Part shown: piece by piece, positions 5,615-8,909 of the stretch
Position numbering within the stretch: position 1 is the first letter of the stretch
How the letters are laid out: each line of letters opens with the position of its first letter
From: Bacillota bacterium
GTDB taxonomy: Bacteria; Bacillota_E; Sulfobacillia; Sulfobacillales; Sulfobacillaceae
DNA length: 8,909 bases
Direction: 5' to 3'
Assembly (NCBI GenBank): GCA_021802225.1
Contig: JAKAAS010000045.1
Location: 1 to 8,909, forward strand
Made by a program: the position numbers and the translations under genes
The notes under the pieces: generated by a model
What the model was told of the DNA's origin: nothing
The model's input: the letters and a program-made list of their open reading frames with translations, nothing else
The model's database searches: none

Positions 5615-6514
5615 GTGCGGGGAAAATTTATTCTCCTGCTGGTGGCCGCCAACATGCTTTGGGCTGGCAATTACCTGGCCGGGAGGGTGCTCCGCATCAG
5701 CATGGGCCCGTTTACTCTTAACGGAATCCGGTGGATTGTTTCGGCAGCCATTTTGATGCTAATTGTGCGCCAGCGGGGAGAGCGGGTGCCCTTCCGGCAA
5801 GAATGGAAAGCATTTGTGCTCATGGGATTTATGGGCATGTTTCTGTTTTCGAGTCTGACGTATTGGGGACTTACCATGGTTCCGGCCGGTGAAGCTGGGT
5901 TGTTGTCCGGGTTCACCCCGTTGGCAGTACTGGTGGCAGGATTTCTTATTGCGGGGGACAGAGTCCGCCTCGGACAGTGGGCGATGGTGGCGGTGTCCAT
6001 TGGCGGGGAACTGTTGCTGCTAGGAGGGAGTGGGTCGCAGTCCGGCAGTGTCATGGGGGCCCTTGTCCTGATTATGGCCGCATTGGCCTGGGGGGTATAT
6101 ACCGCTTTGGGGCGCCGCTACCGCCACCGATTTTCGGCTTTGGTGCTGACAGCGGGGGCCGCCGTGGGGGGAGTTGTCCCCTCCGCCCTGCTGGGCCTGT
6201 GGAACCTCTCATACCAGCCGGTCCAATTGACGGCCGGGAGCGTTCTGGCTTTGGCGTACGTGAGCACTCTGGCTTCAGTGGTGGCATTCATGATGTGGAG
6301 TGCTGGGGTCAACCGGCTTGGCAGCGGGACAGCGGCACCCTATATGAATCTTTTGCCGGTGTTTACGGCAGTGTTGGCTGTCCTGCTTCTCCATGAAAGC
6401 TTGACCGTGACGCAGTTGGAAGGCGGGTTGATTGTCATTGCAGGCGCTGCCGGTGCGGGATTCATCCGCTCTTCCGCACCGGTTACGGAGCAGCCGACGT
6501 CGATGCCTGAATGA
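5615..6514 (+). CDS. EamA/DMT-family transporter
   Basis: This 299-aa integral membrane protein belongs to the drug/metabolite transporter superfamily, with about ten helices formed by two EamA repeats (roughly 5-137 and 148-284). The first helix has NMLWAGNYLAGR (13-24), and SSLTYWGLTMVPAGEAGLL (79-97) is the usual helix 3-4 signature. The second repeat has the hallmark LLPVFTAVLAVLLLHE at 246-261. Members export amino acids, metabolites or nucleotides; the founding E. coli EamA exports cysteine and O-acetylserine. The substrate here is not readable. The start is GTG directly after the TAA of the preceding gene, with AGGCGG eight bases upstream; the next ATG (residue 14) would delete most of helix 1. 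The C-terminus overlaps the convergent redox gene by 32 bp. Repeat 1 ends in GDR where GE is usual. Position next to a PLP sulfur enzyme and a rhodanese makes thiol or amino-acid export a reasonable guess only. Confidence 0.9.
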   Translation: MRGKFILLLVAANMLWAGNYLAGRVLRISMGPFTLNGIRWIVSAAILMLIVRQRGERVPFRQEWKAFVLMGFMGMFLFSSLTYWGLTMVPAGEAGLLSGFTPLAVLVAGFLIAGDRVRLGQWAMVAVSIGGELLLLGGSGSQSGSVMGALVLIMAALAWGVYTALGRRYRHRFSALVLTAGAAVGGVVPSALLGLWNLSYQPVQLTAGSVLALAYVSTLASVVAFMMWSAGVNRLGSGTAAPYMNLLPVFTAVLAVLLLHESLTVTQLEGGLIVIAGAAGAGFIRSSAPVTEQPTSMPE

Positions 6515-7118
6515 GGTACGCCGCAAAATACTCGGGTGCAGGCATGCCCGTGAACACATAGGGTCCGGGCTCGCACCATGTGGTTGGAACTCCCAATACA
6601 TGGTGCTGTTGTCCCGTGGCAGGGAACTGGTCAACCTGAATGATATTGGCGCTAATCAGAGGCTGGAGGCGGGCAAACTGTATGGCCATAGCCACCACAT
6701 GAGGACAGCGCATGCAAGTGGGGGAGACAAAAATCTGCGCCTGCACAGGATGTTGGATTTGGGCCAGCCATGACGATATGGGGGGCGCCGTTGCTGTTGG
6801 GGACTGTCCAAAAGTGAGGAGAGCCTCGATCAAGGCGGTGTATTCCATTCCGCTGGGTGTCCCGCTAAAGCGGACGCCGAAAACGCCGCGGCTCTCGGAC
6901 ACGATCGTGGTGGTCGGGTCGAGCATCCCGCTGGCGAGAGGCAGGAGGTCCCGGTTGAGATTTTCTGGAGATAGACTGACAGTGTAATCCACGAGGTCCA
7001 GTGTGGCCTGGGTCAGAGAACCTTGGGGCAGGTCGGAATAGACGCGCAGGCTGAGATTTTCTCTTATCTCCTCCAGTGTGCGTCTCGTGCGCCGCTCATC
7101 ATCCTCACTTAGAAACAT
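6483..7118 (-). CDS. Stand-alone AhpF N-terminal-domain-like disulfide oxidoreductase
   Basis: This 211-aa protein matches the N-terminal tandem thioredoxin-fold domain of AhpF, the electron-transfer arm that reduces AhpC. The first fold ends with GVRFSGTPSGMEYTALIEAL (81-100), closely like AhpF [20 protein letters not shown]. The second fold carries FVSPTCMRCPHVVAMAIQFA (130-149), aligning with AhpF YYSLSCHNCPDVVQAL, with redox Cys135 and Cys138 (CMRC) and the cis-Pro motif VPTT at 177-180. The FAD/NAD-binding thioredoxin-reductase part of AhpF is absent; the protein stops at the end of the second fold. A third cysteine is Cys182. The usual AhpF linker is replaced by a Pro/Ala/Thr-rich stretch (106-113). 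ATG 7118 has GAGGAAA about eight bases upstream, and the start lies 14 bp inside the upstream regulator gene, so translation is probably coupled. It is likely a cytosolic thiol-disulfide exchange protein; its reductant and partner are unknown. Confidence 0.85.
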   Translation of the reverse strand: MFLSEDDERRTRRTLEEIRENLSLRVYSDLPQGSLTQATLDLVDYTVSLSPENLNRDLLPLASGMLDPTTTIVSESRGVFGVRFSGTPSGMEYTALIEALLTFGQSPTATAPPISSWLAQIQHPVQAQIFVSPTCMRCPHVVAMAIQFARLQPLISANIIQVDQFPATGQQHHVLGVPTTWCEPGPYVFTGMPAPEYFAAYLIQASTSAAP

Positions 7119-7932
7119 GGGTGTTTTCCTCGCTTTCGGGCAACACGGTGCGGCCTGCCGACTGCCAGCACCAGCGCTCCGTATAATCGTCCAAAGGGTA
7201 GTAATGGGTGATGACCAAATCCGGACGGTTCGGAACAGGCACCAGGTTAGACCGGAATCTCAGCCTTTTAATATCACTTTGTGCACGAAATGACAAGATC
7301 TCCGACGTTGAAGGAATCGTTGCCGGCGAAGGGCAATACTTTTCGGCGAGTTCCTCCCACGTCATGCCAATGCGGTGTTGGAGGAGAGATTTAAGGTGGT
7401 GAAGCCACGATTCGGTGGCGTAGGGCTGCCACTGCACCAGCAGCCGATTCAGCATATGCGCCATCAGTTCCGGAGGCCACCATTCCGCGAGTGGGGAGTC
7501 CGGCGCATAAAGCAGTACGGCCAGATTGCTATTCAGACCGTCAAGCGCCCCAAAGGGGATCCCGAACAGGCGCCCCGTCGTGTCATTCCAAAAACGGAGG
7601 TACCAGCCAATATCGAGCAGTGCGGCGGGAAAAGGATTGAATCGCCGAATCCACTCTAGATATTCGGCCGGCAGGTCCAACAGCGGTGCGACATAGGGCC
7701 GGTATCCCGATTTGTAGAGCCACTGGTTGAGCTCTCCGCTGACGAGTGGCTCTTTTAGAGTGCGGGCAATCGTTACCAACAGGTCGCGTGAAATGTCTAG
7801 AACTTGGGATTGTTCGATTCGGGACAATTGTTTTTGCGACAAGGCGACTTTACTGGCAAGCTGAGCCTGGGACCAGTGCAAAGAATTTCGGTGCATCCGG
7901 ATAGACTGCCCTATCGATTTATCAATTGTCAT
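7105..7932 (-). CDS. XRE-family regulator with MmyB-like ligand-binding domain
   Basis: This 275-aa DNA-binding regulator has an XRE helix-turn-helix at about 8-62 (SQAQLASKV, then recognition helix SQKQLSRIEQ at 32-41). The larger C-terminal part (about 90-250) fits the PAS-like MmyB/MLTR ligand-binding domain: RFNPFPAALLDIGWYLRFWNDTTGRLFG at 97-124 is the usual P-x-P-A...W-N...L-F-G pattern. Such proteins usually control an adjacent oxidoreductase gene, and fatty-acid-like ligands have been proposed for the domain. Here the adjacent, overlapping gene is the AhpF-N-like protein. Two cysteines, Cys200 and Cys255, could allow direct redox sensing, but they are not in a known motif. The ATG at 7932 lacks a strong ribosome site (GGGCGG lies a little far upstream). 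It is divergent from the 75-aa gene, so the 128-bp gap probably holds the control sites for both. Confidence 0.87.
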   Translation of the reverse strand: MTIDKSIGQSIRMHRNSLHWSQAQLASKVALSQKQLSRIEQSQVLDISRDLLVTIARTLKEPLVSGELNQWLYKSGYRPYVAPLLDLPAEYLEWIRRFNPFPAALLDIGWYLRFWNDTTGRLFGIPFGALDGLNSNLAVLLYAPDSPLAEWWPPELMAHMLNRLLVQWQPYATESWLHHLKSLLQHRIGMTWEELAEKYCPSPATIPSTSEILSFRAQSDIKRLRFRSNLVPVPNRPDLVITHYYPLDDYTERWCWQSAGRTVLPESEENTHVSK

Positions 7933-7967
7933 CGCCGGGAGTAGCCGCCCTTTCCCATAATGCTTTC

Positions 7968-7976
7968 AGTGTAGCA
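7968..7976 (-). promoter_or_regulatory. Candidate extended -10 (TGC-TACACT) of the regulator operon
   Basis: On the minus strand TGC-TACACT gives an extended -10 with four of six matches in the hexamer, about 35 bases before the ATG at 7932. No good -35 is seen at normal spacing. It is the best candidate in the gap, but weak alone. Confidence 0.35.
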
Positions 7977-8035
7977 TCCCGCCGCACTCTAGGGTGAAGC
8001 ATACGCATAAAGCGTTAAGAAAAAGGTCATTCTAA

Positions 8036-8051
8036 CCTTAAAACCGTAAGG
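8036..8051 (+). repeat. Short hairpin overlapping the ribosome site of the 75-aa gene
   Basis: CCTTA (8036-8040) and TAAGG (8047-8051) pair around a six-base loop. The 3' arm is the beginning of the AAGGGGAG ribosome site at 8048-8055, five bases before ATG 8061. The stem could partly mask the site, but with five pairs it is weak. Confidence 0.35.
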
Positions 8052-8060
8052 GGAGTCAGC

Positions 8061-8288
8061 ATGAAGATTAAGGAATTTCGGATGACCGGAAAATATCCCA
8101 ATTTTGAGGTGCACACCATTCTGGATGATGGAAGTCAGAAGACGCAGGATGTTGAGATCGGCAATTTGGAGTACGTGGGCACATTGGATGAAAAGCAGCT
8201 CAAAGCACTGATCAAAGAGGCAGTGAAGGCCCATGAGGAACCTAGGCAGACAGAGGCCATGAACCAGCTTGTGGGGAAGTCTTTATAG
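8061..8288 (+). CDS. Small protein of unknown function, 75 aa
   Basis: I do not recognise a family. The start is firm: ATG 8061 with AAGGGGAG five bases upstream. The protein is soluble and highly charged, with no signal peptide, membrane segment or cysteine. The N-terminal half (KIKEFRMTGKYPNFEVHTILDDGSQKT) looks like a beta hairpin or small sheet, and DEKQLKALIKEAVKAHEEP at 43-61 looks like an amphipathic helix, so a small beta-beta-alpha domain is likely. It is transcribed away from the XRE regulator across a 128-bp gap, which makes control by that regulator possible. The dehydrogenase gene begins about 64 bp downstream on the same strand. Confidence 0.8.
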   Translation: MKIKEFRMTGKYPNFEVHTILDDGSQKTQDVEIGNLEYVGTLDEKQLKALIKEAVKAHEEPRQTEAMNQLVGKSL

Positions 8289-8318
8289 GCAAATTGTGGG
8301 GGATGCCGAAGCAAAACA

Positions 8319-8327
8319 TGCTACAAT
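8319..8327 (+). promoter_or_regulatory. Candidate extended -10 (TGC-TACAAT) before the dehydrogenase gene
   Basis: TACAAT matches the -10 consensus at five of six bases and has TG one base upstream. No -35 is seen at 16-18 bases. It would give a very short leader before the ATG at 8353, or a leader of about 30 bases before the TTG at 8365. Confidence 0.4.
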
Positions 8328-8352
8328 CGATCCCATCAATGCGATTGTGGGG

Positions 8353-8909
8353 ATGGTGGCAAGTTTGGACAGCACAGCAAGACCCTTGGTGATTTCTTTT
8401 GCGCAGCAGCCCCTAATGCGGCGTGCAGCGGCACTGTTCAACGATCTTGATGTCCGCTTTATCGGTGATATCGGGGCTCCGACCCGGATGGACACTTTCA
8501 GCCAGGCACGGGCGATGATCGCCGCGGGCAACGCGGTCAATGAGCGCACACTGGCCCCTTGGGGTCAATTAGAGTATGTGCAGACTTTGGGATCCGGCTA
8601 CAATAACTTGGATTTGGCCGCGCTGGCGTTTCGCCGCATTGTTGCGGCCCACAACCGTGGACAGAATGCGCAGGCGGTCGCGGAGCATGTGCTGATGTCT
8701 GCGATGTATCTGTTGAGGGATATGGGCGATGCTCATGAAATGGTTCTTGACGGATCATTCGGCGACCGCCAGCGACTAGCGGGGTCCATCCGTGACTTAA
8801 GCGGGCTTAGTTTGGGTATTTATGGGCTGGGTTCGATTGGGCAACGCCTTGCTGCATTCGGGAAAGCGTTTGATTTGCACATGGTCTATCACCAGCGCCA
8901 CCGCAATCT
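8353..8909 (+). CDS. D-2-hydroxyacid dehydrogenase, 5' part, cut by window end
   Basis: At least 185 codons of a D-isomer-specific 2-hydroxyacid dehydrogenase are present; the gene runs off the window and the catalytic Arg/Glu/His set of the second half is not visible. The substrate-domain loop QTLGSGYNNLD lies at 77-87 (in the usual VGAGYDNID position), and AVAEHVLMSAMYLLR at 108-122 is the family VAEHV...R motif. The nucleotide fold begins LGIYGLGSIGQRLA at 154-167 (GxGxxG). After the second strand the text reads MVYHQRHR (177-184), with no Asp where NAD-dependent members have one; GhrB/GRHPR-type NADP(H) enzymes have Arg residues there, so NADPH-linked glyoxylate/hydroxypyruvate reduction is plausible. 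The start is uncertain: ATG 8353, GTG 8356 and TTG 8365 (with GGATGG/GGTGG about five bases before it) are all possible. The frame is open further upstream to GTG 8296. Confidence 0.9.
   Translation, partial: MVASLDSTARPLVISFAQQPLMRRAAALFNDLDVRFIGDIGAPTRMDTFSQARAMIAAGNAVNERTLAPWGQLEYVQTLGSGYNNLDLAALAFRRIVAAHNRGQNAQAVAEHVLMSAMYLLRDMGDAHEMVLDGSFGDRQRLAGSIRDLSGLSLGIYGLGSIGQRLAAFGKAFDLHMVYHQRHRN

Noticed and set aside
1..8909. Mobile element, CRISPR array, tRNA or rRNA
   Set aside because: No transposase or integrase reading frames, terminal repeats, regularly spaced repeats, or tRNA cloverleaf sequences were seen on either strand.

Overview
This window comes from a moderately GC-rich bacterium, most likely a Bacillota member. 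The evidence is strong purine-rich AGGAGG-type ribosome sites, frequent GTG and TTG starts, and a MmyB-type XRE regulator. The mix of genes would suit a thermoacidophile such as Sulfobacillus, but that is inference and the sequence does not prove the genus. The genes are tightly packed and there is no sign of a prophage, insertion sequence, CRISPR array, rRNA or tRNA. I found 11 protein-coding genes, the last one cut by the window end.

Left part (1-3644). A PIG3-type NAD(P)H:quinone oxidoreductase on the + strand converges on a DHH-family phosphoesterase, with the two stop codons sharing bases. Upstream of the phosphoesterase on the same strand lies a small secreted protein of unknown function with a TTG start, and the two probably form an operon. 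Next on the minus strand is a 12-helix MFS transporter of the sugar/GPH-like type.

Middle (3645-6514). A 159-bp divergent intergenic region carries two dyads and a perfect TATAAT box. It separates the MFS gene from a cystathionine beta-synthase/cysteine synthase-type PLP enzyme on the + strand. Then follow a single-domain rhodanese, a 97-aa protein with two membrane helices, and an EamA/DMT exporter whose GTG directly follows the preceding stop. Together these look like a sulfur/cysteine-related stretch: making a thiol amino acid, moving sulfane sulfur, and possible export. The functional link is inferred from position only.

Right part (6483-8909). A minus-strand two-gene operon encodes an XRE/MmyB-like regulator followed, with a 14-bp overlap, by a stand-alone protein that matches the N-terminal thioredoxin-like domain of AhpF (CxxC present, flavin reductase part absent). 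This pairing is the most interesting item here. Divergent from it are a 75-aa protein of unknown function and the 5' part of a D-2-hydroxyacid dehydrogenase with features suggesting NADP(H) use.

Promoters were judged by eye. Three candidate sites share an extended -10 of the form TGC-TA(A/C)A(A/C)T with poor -35 boxes.
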